A stretch of DNA of 64,000 nt from Ceratothoa steindachneri (GCA_963969495.1 OZ018328.1:135939345-136003344), one strand, 5' to 3'. Counted from the stretch's first letter, positions 37,532 through 49,760 are shown. Notes: generated by a model from the sequence alone, not told the origin. Made by a program: numbers and translations.

Positions 37532-38280
37532 TTGGGTTTCCTGGCAATCATCAATTGGTTTAAGGAATTAGTATATTTAACATTGCCATTTAATAATAAA
37601 TTAAATAGTTTAAAGGACATATTTGGAAAAGCGGGTATTAATCTAGCCTTTAAATATAATAATTCCTTAAACCAATTGATGATGGCCAGGAAACCCAAAG
37701 AACATCATAACATAGGAGTATATGCAATACCATGCAACGATTGCCATAAAGTTTATATAGGGGAAATGGGGAGAAATCTAGACAAGAGATTGTACGAACA
37801 CAAAAGAGATATTAGAGTGGGCAGACAAAGCAGTGGAATATTCTGCCATGTTAGAGACTTGAATCATTCGATTGACTTCAATGGAAGTAAAATGGTATTT
37901 AAATCAGCTAACTATGTTAAGAGAAGAATCGTAGAATCGAGCTTGATATCGTCAGTTGCTAATTTAAATCTATCTGAGGGTCAATTTTCTTTTAATCCTG
38001 TAATAAGAAAGCAAATAAACAAAATAATAAAATGTCAGCCCTTCAATATGTTTAGGCCTACCCCCCCCCCCCCAGATTAGCCACAAGTAGGGAATTAGGG
38101 AAAAAGAGGGGATCTTTCACGACCTGACCTTGTGTTATGCTGGTATGCACTTTTCTTATATTTTCTATCCAGTGTCAGTTGAAAAAGGGTGTGAGATACA
38201 CCGAAACTGTTCTGAATTAAATTGTCTTCGGAGAATGTGGTTTAATTCCTCATCTTTTCTTGCGATATTGCATTAATTTT

Positions 38281-38282
<2 letters not shown>
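37532..38282 (+). mobile_element. Penelope-like element 3, 5'-truncated with inversion
   Basis: It starts with a 39-bp sequence (37,532-37,570) that is the inverted copy, 38 of 39 matching, of 37,660-37,698 inside its own gene. The tail contains a GGTGT/ACACC stem followed by GAAAC (38,188-38,207) and reaches (TA)n at 38,283. Confidence 0.85.
37590..38080 (+). pseudogene. PLE GIY-YIG endonuclease domain
   Basis: LPFNNKLNSLKDIFGKAGIN and FKYNNSLNQLMMARKPK form the linker. GVYAIPCNDCHKVYIGEMGR then gives an intact GIY-YIG signature (GVY...YIG) with the CxxC between that is typical of Penelope-like elements. RLYEHKRDIRVG and FNGSKMVFKSANYVKRRIVE complete the nuclease. The frame is open to 38,080 without stops, so this domain is the best preserved PLE coding piece here, but the reverse transcriptase is entirely missing. 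A C12 run near 38,060 may have shifted the last codons. Confidence 0.9.

Positions 38283-38337
<55 letters not shown>
38283..38337. repeat. (TA)n microsatellite
   Basis: Abuts the PLE 3 tail. Confidence 0.97.
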
Positions 38338-38340
<3 letters not shown>

Positions 38341-38679
38341 CTTTCATGAGCGTAGGCAAATGAAATTTACATGGTACATAAAGCCATGCATTTTATATCT
38401 TTTATGAATATGTCATATGATCAAATCTTATATTCAAGAAATATATTCAATAAAATATTGACACGTGCAAAATAAGAGAACGATCATTTACAAAATTGCT
38501 TAGCTAGCAGCTTCCCATCAAGATTTGACAATTATGAAACTTAAAACACTTAATATGAGGTGTTAGGGCCTTTACTTTTTATTTATTCAGCGAAACGATA
38601 ACAACAGAACCTTACCAGTTTCTTGTAAAATTCTGGTTTTATTTTGTTCTATTCTTGCTCAATTTTGGTCCATAAATCC
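38338..38679. other. No gene recognised
   Basis: AT-rich filler between a (TA)n tract and the RT remnant. Confidence 0.5.
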
Positions 38680-40060
38680 ATCACAGTTGAAGGCTGCTAG
38701 AGAAAAGCTTTAAGACAGGGGTAAAAATACACCTATAGGTGTTGTTCTTCTCAAGGCGCAAACTACAATTTGGCTCCTGGATCTTGGTGGTCTTATATAT
38801 CCTTAGGGTATGGCCATTAGGACCGGACAAGCCGACCTTTCGATCCCCTGGGAAAATCATTCGGGAGCACACATCGTCAGCCTTATTGGCACTTCGGAAG
38901 TAGCGTAAGTTGAGCGACGAGTGACGATATTTTGGGGAGATATCGTAGAGTGTTGTTCCTGAGAGTTGCTGAATAATGTCTCCTGGTATCTTTCCCTTTG
39001 GGGTGTTCTGAATACTGGCGATACAATCCGATAGGATGGGGCCCTGAGAAAAGAAGAACCGTTAGCCACAGTATCAATGAATCAAAGTGAAACGAGTAGG
39101 CTGGAATAATAAGGCCTTGGTGGCAATCACCAAGGAGGCAGAGTCACTCGTAATTACCATGCCAGTTATTAAGGCGTCGCAGTAGACTGTAAGTGGTGAA
39201 GCCCTAGGGCGCCTCAAGCATCGCAAACCTAGTATCGATTAGCGGGAAGAGAGATTTGAATCGACGGTCTGTAATGTGATGGCGGTTATTAAGATTATCC
39301 ATATATGTACAGTAAAAGAGGATGGTAATTTTAGAATAAGGGAGAGGAAGTGTATGAGGCCCCGTAGAAGTTGCCAGTATGTTCTATGGAGAGCCGGTAA
39401 ATAAAAAAAACTTGAGGCTGCGCTGAACTTTGTTGCATATGCTGTTCGTAAGTGAGGCGGAGTCCCTCTAAAGGTCAAGTCAAGCTCTGCGATACTCAAT
39501 TTTCGAAAAAAACGATTTATTTATCAATGTTGATCTGGAGGAGGCAACCGAAGAAGGCGGTTCGAGGTGTTGAGCAGCGCATCTATGTATTTCAGTCAGA
39601 CACAAGGAGGATATCATCAACATAGTTGAATTCTTGGACCTGGTGAATTCTGGTTCAACGATAAGTGATGCTTACTGGGCAATGTATGGATCAGGTAAGG
39701 AGCACCTGCGAATCACATGGGCACTCTCTTGAAATGCCAACACTTATTTGTGATCTTTGTCCCGAACTGAGCACTGCATTTGTATGCAATGGCTAATCGC
39801 AGAAACCATTCTTCAGATCTATTTTTATTGCCCTGTCCCTCGGCCGCTTATTCCGGAGTACCCTATCATTATTGAGTAGTTTAAAGATTGCAGGGATAAA
39901 ATCAGGAGTAAGCGCTGACATTTCATAGACTTACACGTATGGAGCCATCAGGTTTGGGAGATCCAAAGAGAAGATAGGCTCTAGTGATCTTGTCGATCTC
40001 TCCGAGTATTCCGGAGCTGGTAAAGAGATCCACGTCTTCTCTCATTTTATGAAAACTTTC
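38680..40060 (-). pseudogene. Heavily decayed reverse transcriptase region
   Basis: Entering from 40,056 on the minus strand: YLLFGSPKPDGSIRV, then AIKIDLKNGF (RT block A-like, with Asp). FKRVPM follows, then a stop and FAGAPYLIH, and FNYVDDILLVSD, a clear YxDD-type catalytic box at about 39,620. Downstream, FFSKIEYRRA and a stretch ending SLLRRLNNWHGNYE look like thumb/connection remnants. Stops and shifts occur every 20-40 codons. The VPMGFxxAP-YVDDILL order suggests an LTR- or DIRS-like element more than a LINE, but I cannot fix the family. Confidence 0.5.
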
Positions 40061-40221
40061 TAAATTCCATTAAAAATATATTACAAGTTAGCATTACTCT
40101 TTGTTAGACAAATGTATAACCTTCTTTTGGATAACCTATCAAAGTTTAATAACGAAACAAAATGTATTTAGTTTTATGCAATTTTAATTTTCTAGAACTT
40201 TAAGGATGAGTATTTAACCCA

Positions 40222-40225
<4 letters not shown>

Positions 40226-40305
<80 letters not shown>
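40226..40305. repeat. (TA)n microsatellite
   Basis: About 80 bp of TA. Confidence 0.97.
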
Positions 40306-40308
<3 letters not shown>

Positions 40309-40645
40309 TAAAAGAGTGAATAAGTTGATCATTGTAGAGTGTAAAATTGAGTTTAATCAATCTTTTGGTTGACGTTGTCATGCCACTTTTTCCATAGTTC
40401 GCAGGTTCATACCGACTTAATCTCTGTTAAAATCCAGTTAATTTGACCTTTTCTTTCCTAATCCGATGGTGCTCATTATGTCCTGTCGCCTTGATATAAG
40501 GTGAAAGGACTTATGTGCTGCTCTATCACGGTTTTGTTTTCAAATGACATTATTTAGTTGATAATAAGTGTTCTTTATCACTAAACATAACTTTGGCAAG
40601 TTTCTGAAGGACAAACAGCCTATAATGCAAACAAAACTGGTTCTT

Positions 40646-40876
<231 letters not shown>

Positions 40877-40956
40877 AAAGTAAGTACCCTAGGAGACCTT
40901 ACGGTCCATTCAAAGAGGGTACCTTTGGACTAGCAATTGAGCGGGCACATGGCTGC

Positions 40957-43800
40957 TCAATTGTTTTGCGTCCATAAACGGCCACTTTTCAAGACTTTGT
41001 CTAGTCTTGACTTGAACTGGTCAACAGATTCACTGTTGACAACTTCCACTGGAAGTGCGTTCCACTTACCGCAGATACTGTAGGTGAAAAAGTTTCCACA
41101 CAGATTGCGGTTGTAACGCTTCAGTTCAAGTTTGAAGCCGTGATTGCGCGTTCTGTTCTCACTCAGTGTGAAAATATCCCGGTAGTCAACATTGTCGAAC
41201 CCTCGAAGTATTTTGAAGACTTCGATGAGCTGACCACGCAGTCTACGGGTTTCCAGCGAGAACATATCTAACTCCCTTAGTCTATCCTCATAACTTTTAT
41301 GTCATGATAGAGGGAATCAGCTTGGTTGCCCTGGCTTGTACGCGTTCCAATCTCGCGATGTCCTTTCGCAATGAAGGACTCCAAAATTGTACGGCATACT
41401 CCAGGTGCGGTCGGACAAGTGAGTTGTACAGGCACAGTACAATCTCCTGGTTCCGATAACCAAACTGGCGCTTAATATAGCCTAGCATCCTTTGGGCCTT
41501 TTTCTCCGCCTCAATGCACTGTTTCGAGAACTTGAGGTCACTAGTGATTGTTACACCCAAGTCCTTCTCAGTGTCACTCGATTCAAGAGCAGTGCCCTTA
41601 AGGATATACTGAGATTGGGGGTTTCTGTGGCCGATATGCATCACTTTGCATTTGCCCACGTTAAAAGGCATTTGCCACGTGTCCGACCACTCCCCAATCT
41701 TCCCAAGATCTTCCTGCAGGCGAGCAGTATTTCCATCCTTTGCAACGTTCATACCAAGCTTGGTATCGTCGGCAAATTTGGAAATCTTGGCAACCATGTC
41801 ACCGTCCATGTCGTTGACGTAGATGATGAATAGTAGTGGTCCCAGGACAGAACCTTGAGGCACCCCGCTAGTAACGGGCACCCACTCAGAAGACTGTCCA
41901 TTCACCACCACCCGTTGCCGTCTGCCACTTAGCCAGTTCTCGATCCAGCCGGCTACCTTTCCGTCTATGCCAAGCGCTCGCACTTTCCGGAGAAGGCGGC
42001 GGTGTGGTACCTTATCAAAGGCTTTCTGAAAGTCTAGGTAGACCACATCCACCGCCTTGTCCCGATCGTGCTCGCTGAAAACGAAGTGGAAGAATTCTAC
42101 AAGGTTCGTCAGGCATGACCGTTGCCTTCGGAAGCCGTGCTGGGAACTCCTCAGTAGCAGGTTTGACTCTAAATACGACGTCACTTTGTCCACCATGATG
42201 CTTTCCATGAGTTTACCGACTATCGAAGTCAGACTGATAGGTCGGTAGTTCGACGGTTGGTTACGGTCTCCTTTCTTGAAGATCGGAGTCACCTCCGCCT
42301 CACGCCAGTCTCTAGGAACGCATCCGGTCCGGATTGACATGTTAAAGATAGCGCACAGATGTCGTGATACTTCATCGCACACTTCCTTCAACACCTTGGG
42401 TAGAAACCCGTCCGGTCCAGGGGACTTATTCGTCTTTAGGTCAGCGATCCTTTTCTTTATTTCTCCTTCAGTGAAGTCCATTGCCTCCAGCTTTTCCCCC
42501 GAGTAGGAATCCGTCGGCTGGGGAATGGGACCACACTCTTCAGTAAACACCGAAGAGAAGTAGTCGTTGAGGAGGTTAGCATTTTCTGCATCTGAATGCT
42601 TTAATGTCCCCTCCTCATTCCTCAAAGGGCCAATCGTTCGACGGATTGGTTTACGGCTGTTCACATATCCAAAAAACTCCTTGGGATTCTCTTTACAGAG
42701 TCTCGCCACTCGGAGTTCCTCAGACCGCTTAGCCGCCCTTATGCTGGACTTCACTCTCCTGGCTAGCCTCCGGTATTCGTCAAAGTCACCCGAGATCTTC
42801 GATTGCCGGTACACATTTCTCTTCTCCCTAAGCAGTTGGCCGATTTCTCGATTAAACCACTTTGGTTGAACAGACGACCGACGGGGGCATTTCAGAGGGA
42901 TGAAACGCGATTGAAGACTCATGAATGTGGTTTTGAAACTGTTCCAAGAGTCTTCAACAGCCTCGCACTCTTCTAGCCTCGCGTCAGTCAGTTCCGCGCG
43001 TAGACCTGCAAAGTCTGCTCTTCTCAAATCCAGTTTCCTTGATTTACTAGTTGCAGACTCTGCCTTGGGGACTTTGACTACGAATCTAATTAGTCGGTGG
43101 TCACTGCCACCGAGCTCTTCGCCAACAGAGAGGTCCTCAACGATGTCATCCTCAGAGGTGAAAACCAAGTCGAGGATATTGTCTCCTCTCGTTGGCTCTC
43201 TCACCCATTGAGTGAGGAACTCGTTGTTCGTGAACTCCAGGAGTGGTGCGTTCTCGCCACAGGGTTCTCTGGTTTCCCAGTCAACTTGTGTATTGAAATC
43301 ACCCATGACGATACACACTCTGTCTTCGACAAGTTCTCCTAGTAGCTGGTACAGATCTCTGTCCTTTTCAACGAGTTGGGCAGGAGGTCTATAAAGCACC
43401 AGGGTCCTGTATTTGGCAGCACCTATCTCTAGGTCAACACCTAGTAGTTCATGGTCGGATACGATGTTGCAATCCGTCGAGTTGAGAGTATCCTTGACAT
43501 ACAACATCACACCGCCACCCTCTCTGTCTGGCCTATCTTTCTGGAAGAGCTGGTAACCGGGAATCGTGAATTCGCCTTCAAAATCTCGGCTTGAGGTTTT
43601 AATCCACGTCTCCGTTATGGCCACCATCTCAGGTTCCTCTGTTGCTACGAGGCCACGGAGCTCAAGAAACTTATTCCTGATTGACCTCGCGTTGAACAGA
43701 AGAACTTTTAGGGAGTCCCCCAGTGTAGGACTCCCTACCCTCTTCCGTTTCCCGGCTTCTTTTGTGTGGTAGTACCCCTCTTTGCCACATCTAAGAACGT
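40957..43800 (-). pseudogene. CR1 ORF2: endonuclease and reverse transcriptase
   Basis: The polyprotein that nicks DNA and reverse-transcribes the element RNA. The open frame extends upstream of the first Met at 43,627 (LFNARSIRNKFLELRG precedes it) and overlaps the end of ORF1. Counting from that Met: APE-type endonuclease with ITETW (4-8), MGDFN (about 108-112) and GGSDH (173-177); RT with GPDGFLPKVL, NYRPISLTS, VYLDFQKAFDKVP, SGVPQGSVLGPLLF and the catalytic FADD (about 618-621); then KCKVMHIG, EKDLGVTI and RVQARATKLIP. A single shift at about 41,297 moves to the frame SYEDRLRELDMFSLETRRLR...FKSRLD ending at 40,957. Otherwise it looks complete, so this copy is young. Confidence 0.93.
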
Positions 43801-44973
43801 CGTTCCAGGAGTGACACGGGCATACTCTCTTATGTCCGCCTTCACTCTGGGTCGGACGCTCCTCTGCGTCCGCTCTACGACATCCTGGATTAGGTTACAG
43901 AGTACAGCCTTTCCCTTGAATGAAAGGTGCACTCCGTCCCTTTGGTAAAGGTCGTTTCGACCGTAAAAGGTGCGGTAAGGGTCCAGAAAGAAGACCCCTT
44001 CCGCCGTACAGAGGTCGGACAGGCGCTGGTTCAGGGTCACGTTCCTAGAGTGAGCTGTCCGGCTAGGACCTCTTCTTGGGAGCATCCCTACAACGACCCG
44101 TTTGCGAGTTCTCAATCCACAGTCATCCACGGCTCCCATGACCGTGTTGAGAATTTTCTCGCTGGGGCCTACTTTGCCTCCTCGGAGGTAGAGGTCATTC
44201 CCACTCACCATCAGGGCAACGACTGAATTCTCGGAGATCTGAGATTTCTCAGCCTCTACCCTGATGTGGTGGTTTCCCCGTCCTGGCTGGCAGCATACCT
44301 CCACACTAGTGCGAAGGCGGGCCGCTAGCAGGGGCCGCAAACCTTGTGCTTGGGAATCGCCCACAAGGGTAACCCTCGGACATTTCCGTGCAGCAGAGGT
44401 TTGATGCTTTCCTTGCGGAAGCGAACTCTCGGTTCCCGCTTTCTTCTCCATCTTATTTTTCTTCTTCTTTTTCTTATTCATCTTTTCCGCGCTATCTTCC
44501 TTTGTTTTTATCTTTTCTTCCTCTGCTTCAACTTTCTCTTTTTCAGCTTCTACTTTATCTTCTGTTTCAACTTTCTCTTCTTCCTGTTTCTTTCGCTTCC
44601 TTTTCTTTTTCTTTGGGGGTTTATCCGTAGCATGCGGACCTAGCTCTGGGGATAGTACTGCAGAAGCAGTGTTTGGTACAGGGCTTGGCGTTAGCTCTGC
44701 TATTCTCACCTCTAGCTGGCGAATCAGTCCGGCGTGTTCTAATTCGAGTCTGCTTATTTTCTCCTCCAACTTCCTAGATCTTTCCTCGGAAACCCTGCAC
44801 GTTTCCTTTAGCTCCTTGATTTGGCCGTTTAAAATACAGTCGGTGCAGGAACTGGCCGGGTGGCATTTCGAAAAACACCCCTCCGGAAAGTCCACGCACC
44901 ACTTATCTATGTGGCATATTGCGCACGTGTATTTTAGAGCTCCTGGTCCTTTCTTGCCGGTCATTCTGAACAC
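43735..44973 (-). CDS. CR1 ORF1: PHD-like finger and SGNH esterase
   Basis: An intact 412-codon frame. A Cys/His-rich PHD-like finger spans residues 17-46 (CAICHIDKWC...CSSCTDC-like spacing). A predicted coiled coil (about 50-95) precedes a Lys/Glu-rich linker (115-180). The C-terminal SGNH-hydrolase/esterase domain has VTLVGDSQAQG (nucleophile Ser207), Gly in QPGRGNHH, MVSGND (258-260) and DGVHLSFKG with Asp346/His349. All four SGNH blocks are present. PHD plus esterase in ORF1 is described for CR1-like LINEs. The domain may aid RNP or membrane interactions; its substrate is not known to me. The first Met at 44,973 lies in MFRMTGKKG; the second Met (residue 4) is an alternative start. Confidence 0.92.
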   Translation of the reverse strand: MFRMTGKKGPGALKYTCAICHIDKWCVDFPEGCFSKCHPASSCTDCILNGQIKELKETCRVSEERSRKLEEKISRLELEHAGLIRQLEVRIAELTPSPVPNTASAVLSPELGPHATDKPPKKKKRKRKKQEEEKVETEDKVEAEKEKVEAEEEKIKTKEDSAEKMNKKKKKKNKMEKKAGTESSLPQGKHQTSAARKCPRVTLVGDSQAQGLRPLLAARLRTSVEVCCQPGRGNHHIRVEAEKSQISENSVVALMVSGNDLYLRGGKVGPSEKILNTVMGAVDDCGLRTRKRVVVGMLPRRGPSRTAHSRNVTLNQRLSDLCTAEGVFFLDPYRTFYGRNDLYQRDGVHLSFKGKAVLCNLIQDVVERTQRSVRPRVKADIREYARVTPGTTFLDVAKRGTTTQKKPGNGRG

Positions 44974-45535
44974 TTTCTCTCTTTAAATACTTTGCGACCA
45001 ATCAATGATAAAAAAGGGGGGTTGGTGAGTTCTCCCCGCGTGAGTCGCTCCCGCCTATTGATCGGAGTCGTTTCGGAGTCTTCCAGAAGGCACGCTCCAT
45101 GTGCTGCTGTTCGTCCGACCGAGTCATCAAGCCTCGGCGTGCCGTGGCTCCCAACCAAGCAGCACAGACGGTCCCCGAAGGGGCCATCGATTTGTCACCA
45201 GGTGAACAACAACGAAGCACGCCCCTTACTAAACTCCTACTAGTTCCCTTCACAACGGCCAGGATCTCGGAGCAGCGTTCAATGGATATCCCGCCCCACC
45301 AAGAGACTCGACCCAAGGCTTTTTATTGGCCTGGCAACCAACCTGGGAACAAAGGGCCGTCACCTCGGACCGATGCTACCAGAGGCACCCGTCAACGGGC
45401 ACTGGGAACGGTCAATAATTACGCGCCAGGGAAGGGGTTAACGGGGCACTACCCTCATCCCATTCATCGTGCCCCAACGCCTAGGACACCTCTAGTCCTA
45501 GTCTCTCGCAACCAGTGAGCGTCGATTGGCGTTGT
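44974..45535 (-). promoter_or_regulatory. Putative 5' UTR/internal promoter of the CR1 LINE
   Basis: GC-rich non-coding DNA just upstream of ORF1. LINEs of this type carry an internal promoter in the 5' UTR. Assignment is from position and composition only; the 83-139-codon frames here have no homology. Confidence 0.4.
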
Positions 45536-45893
45536 TTATAGAGGTTCCAAAGCCTCTCTTCTGACGCGTGAGGTAGCTGCCAGGTCCTTATATGTAGATA
45601 GAGGGAAAAAAGGGAAAGAGTGACATGATAGGAGTGGGCTTTTTTTTGTTTTTTTTTCTTTTTGTATAAGTGGGAGAGATAGGATGAAAGTAAAAAGGGA
45701 AAATGATAGAGTAGAAAAAGGAAGGAGTGACGCACTTAGTCTGGACTCTCGTTTCCGACCAAATCGACAAGGGAAGCCCTACCAGGGGTACCCAGAATAG
45801 GTACCCCCGCCGACATAGCTCGAAAAGTCAAAGGTACACACAAGCTCTCTTCCCGCGACAAGGGGGCGTCACCTCTCCCTCTACTTTCTTTAT

Positions 45894-45957
<64 letters not shown>

Positions 45958-48039
45958 GGACAGACAGACTCTCTTTGTTTATGTGTTTGGGTATTTATTT
46001 GGTTGTGTGTTCTTGCGGATATGAGTAAATAAGTTAGCGAACATATGAGTGACATTTTTTCCCATATAATCATCACAAATAAACATTTCTTTTAATTGCA
46101 TTATATTAAAAAAAATAAATTTTTGTACGATAGATCCTCGAATCTATTCTTTTCAGGAGACAAGTCGTTTGATTAAACCTTATCAGTTCCTTAAAAATAC
46201 ATGGCTAAATGGACCTCTGAGAAATAGATGCCGGCAAGCAAACCTGTCTATCTTCTTCGTACGTTTAATGAGATACCATTGGTATCAAATATAATACTTT
46301 CTAGTCAGGGGATCAAAGGGAAAAAGTGGTGTTTTTTATATCTTATAAGTATTTATTATACTCTTTTATCTGTTTAAGTGAGTAAGGCAAATGCTTGCCT
46401 TTGTATCTAGGAAATACATACGAGAGTAAATATCAAATTTATGCGACCAGAGTACTTTTTCTCTACTACTTCTCCAGATTTTTAAAGTTTTAAGCTGTAA
46501 AAACCTGAAATAAACTGATAATATTAGAATGTATGTAAATCTATTGGAGTATATTGGACACAGGATGTTTGGTGCCCATTTTAGTTAATCTTTTGGGGTT
46601 GATTAGGTCTAAAATAAAATTCATTTCCAAAACATAAACTTATTTGGTTTGGGGAAGTATTACTCCCACCCGATGACTTCCTAGATTTACTACACTAATA
46701 AAACTCCTAACTGAAAAACTAACATGTATTTTACAGCTAAAATATTTCAAGTTAAATCGATGTAATTAACGAGGTTTAGTATTTCTTCCCAGGTCTTAAA
46801 TGAAAGCTAAGAGAAAATGAAACGTACTTTGTTTTAGTTTCTCACTAATGTGAAGCCTACAAATTAAGACTATTTTTACATGCCCTTAGATTTAATGAAA
46901 TTATTAATCAAAGAAGCTTTTTCCTTCTAATAATAATAATATCAAGTTTTACATATGTAAAAGAAAGATCCATAGTCATAATAGCTAAATATAAGAGGGC
47001 ATAACTTTATGAATATTAGTATTCTACGTGGGTATTCGAGGATTTAGAAGAAAAAAAACGTTTTAGAAATAGGTTTAGAAAACATGAAAATGTAAAACTG
47101 TTTATAAGGAAAAAACCCAGAGTAGGAAAAAAAGACCAGTTATTTCGCCACCCTCGGAAACCAGAAAAAATCAGTTTCTCCAAGTGTATGAATTTCCTAG
47201 CAGGCACACATCAGGGAAATGCTTTGCATTCTTTCACTGCTTTGCTTCACGATGAGCTTTTATATATTTGCACTTAAAGATTTATAAATTTAATGATAAT
47301 GGGTGTATAAATTAGGGAAATATACTGCCGAACCTGAACTTCTCCCCAATCACCGCTTTAAACTCAGGGCCAAGTGAGAGTAATATCTCGAACAGACGCG
47401 TCATTATCGCGAATTAAAAATTTGCCCAGATTGATTGAAGTTTGACCTACGAGCGTGAAATTCACCGAATTAGCAAATTACACTCATAAATAAATTAATT
47501 TTATACCCATCCAAGGGACTCCTTATACAAAAGCATTCTTATATAAATGAATATTTAGTATATTTGCTATAGGGAAATATATTATGGATACAGGTATTAA
47601 AATATACTATTTATTACCTTTCTAATTTCGCTCACGACGTCTGCACGACAGCATAGTTTTTACGCCCTTATACATTAGGTTTTCAATGGCTCCTTTTCAC
47701 ACATGCCACACACAGGTATGGAAAAAGTATTGGTGTCTTCTACAATGAAATTGTATTTCCAAGGAGATAAATCTTTAATTTAACTCACTAACCAACCCAA
47801 AGTTCATTTTTAATTAGTTAAGAATTTATTTTATTTAACATTTGAAATGTGACTATGGTACCTTGAACTTTAATCACAACACTTTTCTTTTCTCATTCTT
47901 GCTTTCATCCTAAAGTTCTTTTTACTATAGAAAATTGACAAATTTTATTTAAATATTTTGGGCTAACAAAGGCCATACAAGAGTTAAGCTCAGGAATTTT
48001 ATATTTTAAAGTATAATTTATCAATTCTATTTTTTATCA
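45536..48039. other. No gene recognised; contains (GA)n
   Basis: Apart from the (GA)n at 45,895-45,955 the sequence becomes very AT-rich. Nothing further is supportable. Confidence 0.5.
45895..45955. repeat. (GA)n microsatellite
   Basis: AG repeats with one GG slip at about 45,917. Confidence 0.95.
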
Positions 48040-48480
48040 TATTAATTGATTTACTTTGCGCGACTTTTGCTATTAATCCATTTCATATCTAAGTCATTTT
48101 AAAGGAAAAGAAATTTTACGCAATTGCCCTCTTGAATCGTTGGGTTTTTTTCAGTCTGAATCTATTATTTTGTGTATTCGCGCTTCTGTTTTACTCAAAA
48201 AAAGACCCAGATTCAATGTTCGTATAACCATTTATAAGTTTAAAAACCTCAATCAGTTTAAAGCAAAGCCGTCTATTTTTCAAAGATAATAATTTTAAAT
48301 TTGCTAATCTCTCTTCATACGGTTTTTTATAATTTCACACTCATTTTAGTAACTCTGTGCAGAATCCGCTCCAACTTCCCTATGCAAAGATAAAAACCAA
48401 AAACTGAAAGGCATATTCCAAGTGTAGTTTGATTAGTGCTTTATATAGAAGAATAAAGATTTCCTAGGAAATAGCAGAGA
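48040..48480 (-). pseudogene. Old CR1-type LINE remnant, C-terminal part
   Basis: Minus strand: ALIKLHLEYAFQF (the RPHLEYAxQFW motif), a shift, then KPYEERLANLKLLSLKNRRL, LIEVFKLINGYTNIE and FRLKKTQRFKR. The order equals the end of the ORF2 at 40.9-43.8 kb but protein identity is low and the base composition is now AT-rich. It continues the RT piece at 49.3-49.8 kb. Confidence 0.75.
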
Positions 48481-48484
48481 AATT

Positions 48485-48877
48485 AGTCGAAACAAGGTCT
48501 GCTGACCAAAAAGACACGTGCTCTCAATTATTCTGATTATGACCTTATGACCTTCAAAACTTTCAATAATTCAAATAATAACCTTAGGTGAACCTTGAAA
48601 GGTATATAATTTAGAAGAGAATGTAAAACATCAGAATAGTTTCAAACTTCGTTAGAATCGGCCGAATAGTTATGATGTTATTGCCCAAAAGAATAATTTA
48701 TGGTCTAACCTTGAGAGGACTTTGTCAATTATAGAATTAGAAAGAAAATGTAATACAACATAAAGTTTCGAAATTCTGTTATAATCAGCTAAATAGTTAC
48801 AATGTTATTACAAAAAAAAAACGGGAACCGACCGACCGTCCGACATAGTGAGATGTAGAGTCGCACGCGACTAAAAA
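48485..48877. repeat. Dispersed repeat family, copy 1
   Basis: Contains two diverged ~130-bp units, each ending in a CGTTAGAATCGGCCGAATAG-like block followed by TTATTGCC. A terminal segment follows with ACCGACCGACCGTCCGACA, then GTCGCACGCGACTAAAAA. The related copy is at 56.5-56.9 kb. It appears to have inserted in the old CR1 remnant. No coding capacity. Confidence 0.75.
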
Positions 48878-49289
48878 CCAAGATGAACTAGGAGATGAAA
48901 CCACAGCACTGATAGCCCAGATGGAGGAAAGGAGATCACACCATCTCTTCCTAACCTATACATTAAAGATCAATTAGGAGGAGTAAGAAATCTACGCATG
49001 CAAAGTTCAGAAAAGTTAAAAAAAGCAAACGCGCAAGTTAACATAACGAATTTTACTAGCTATTTGAATAAGTACGATGCATGACTTATTACAAAAATAA
49101 ACTAGGGGAAAAGGAGTTACGTAAAAGCTAATCAAGCCGTAGAAAGAATTAAAACGACGGTTCGAATGCTTAAAAAAAATACATACTCGTATCTATAATA
49201 CAAGCAAGAAATAGCGAAGAAAGATAACCAGATAGTCTGGCAATTATTCACTAAACTGTTTATTTTCAAATTACACTATACTAGTATTC
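48878..49289. other. No gene recognised
   Basis: Probably decayed CR1 sequence linking the two recognisable pieces, but nothing readable is left. Confidence 0.4.
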
Positions 49290-49760
49290 ATTTGAAAACC
49301 TAGTACTCCTTTCCACTTCGCCCTAAATTTTCACTCTCTCTTAGCTTCCATCACCTTTCCTTTCCTTTCATTTCATTTCATTGCTTTCTACGATACTTTA
49401 ATATATTGGTTCTAGGGCTTAAGATCATTTGAAATTATAACGCAAAAATTACGCTACTGATCAACACTAAATTATAACCATTTATATTATAATTATAATG
49501 CCAGGTTCTGTTTCCTTCGTGCATATCTTACACTTGCTGACATTTAATTTTCTCTGCCATTTTTCTGACAATTAGCCACTTAGCCAAGTTTCCCGCTATT
49601 CCATAAGCTTTCAATTTAATACGAGGTCTTTTGTGAGTAACGATATTCAAATGCTTTTTGAAATCCCTGAATGATGTATAGAGTCGAAAGTCTAGAGTGA
49701 GTGAGTAATAAACTTGTCCTATTATATTGTCTTCTTTTCAATACAACGATTCAAAACTTT
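49290..49760 (-). pseudogene. Old CR1-type LINE remnant, RT part
   Basis: Minus strand: FRDFKKHLNIVTHKRPRIK then LKAYGIAGNLAKWL, matching the DFQKAFDKVPHRRLL...LGIxGKxxxWI block of the intact copy. After an internal deletion it continues NYNYNINGYNL (after a KCKVMHIG-like KCQQVxDMHEGN) and IISNDLKP, QYIKVSRKAMK-like. The catalytic FADD region is lost in the deletion. Confidence 0.7.

Noticed and set aside
44344..44643. Phe/Leu-rich frames opposite CR1 ORF1
   Set aside because: Antisense shadow of the Lys/Glu-rich linker of ORF1.
45099..45518. 139-codon plus-strand frame upstream of the CR1 ORF1
   Set aside because: Lies antisense in the putative 5' UTR of the LINE; no motif.
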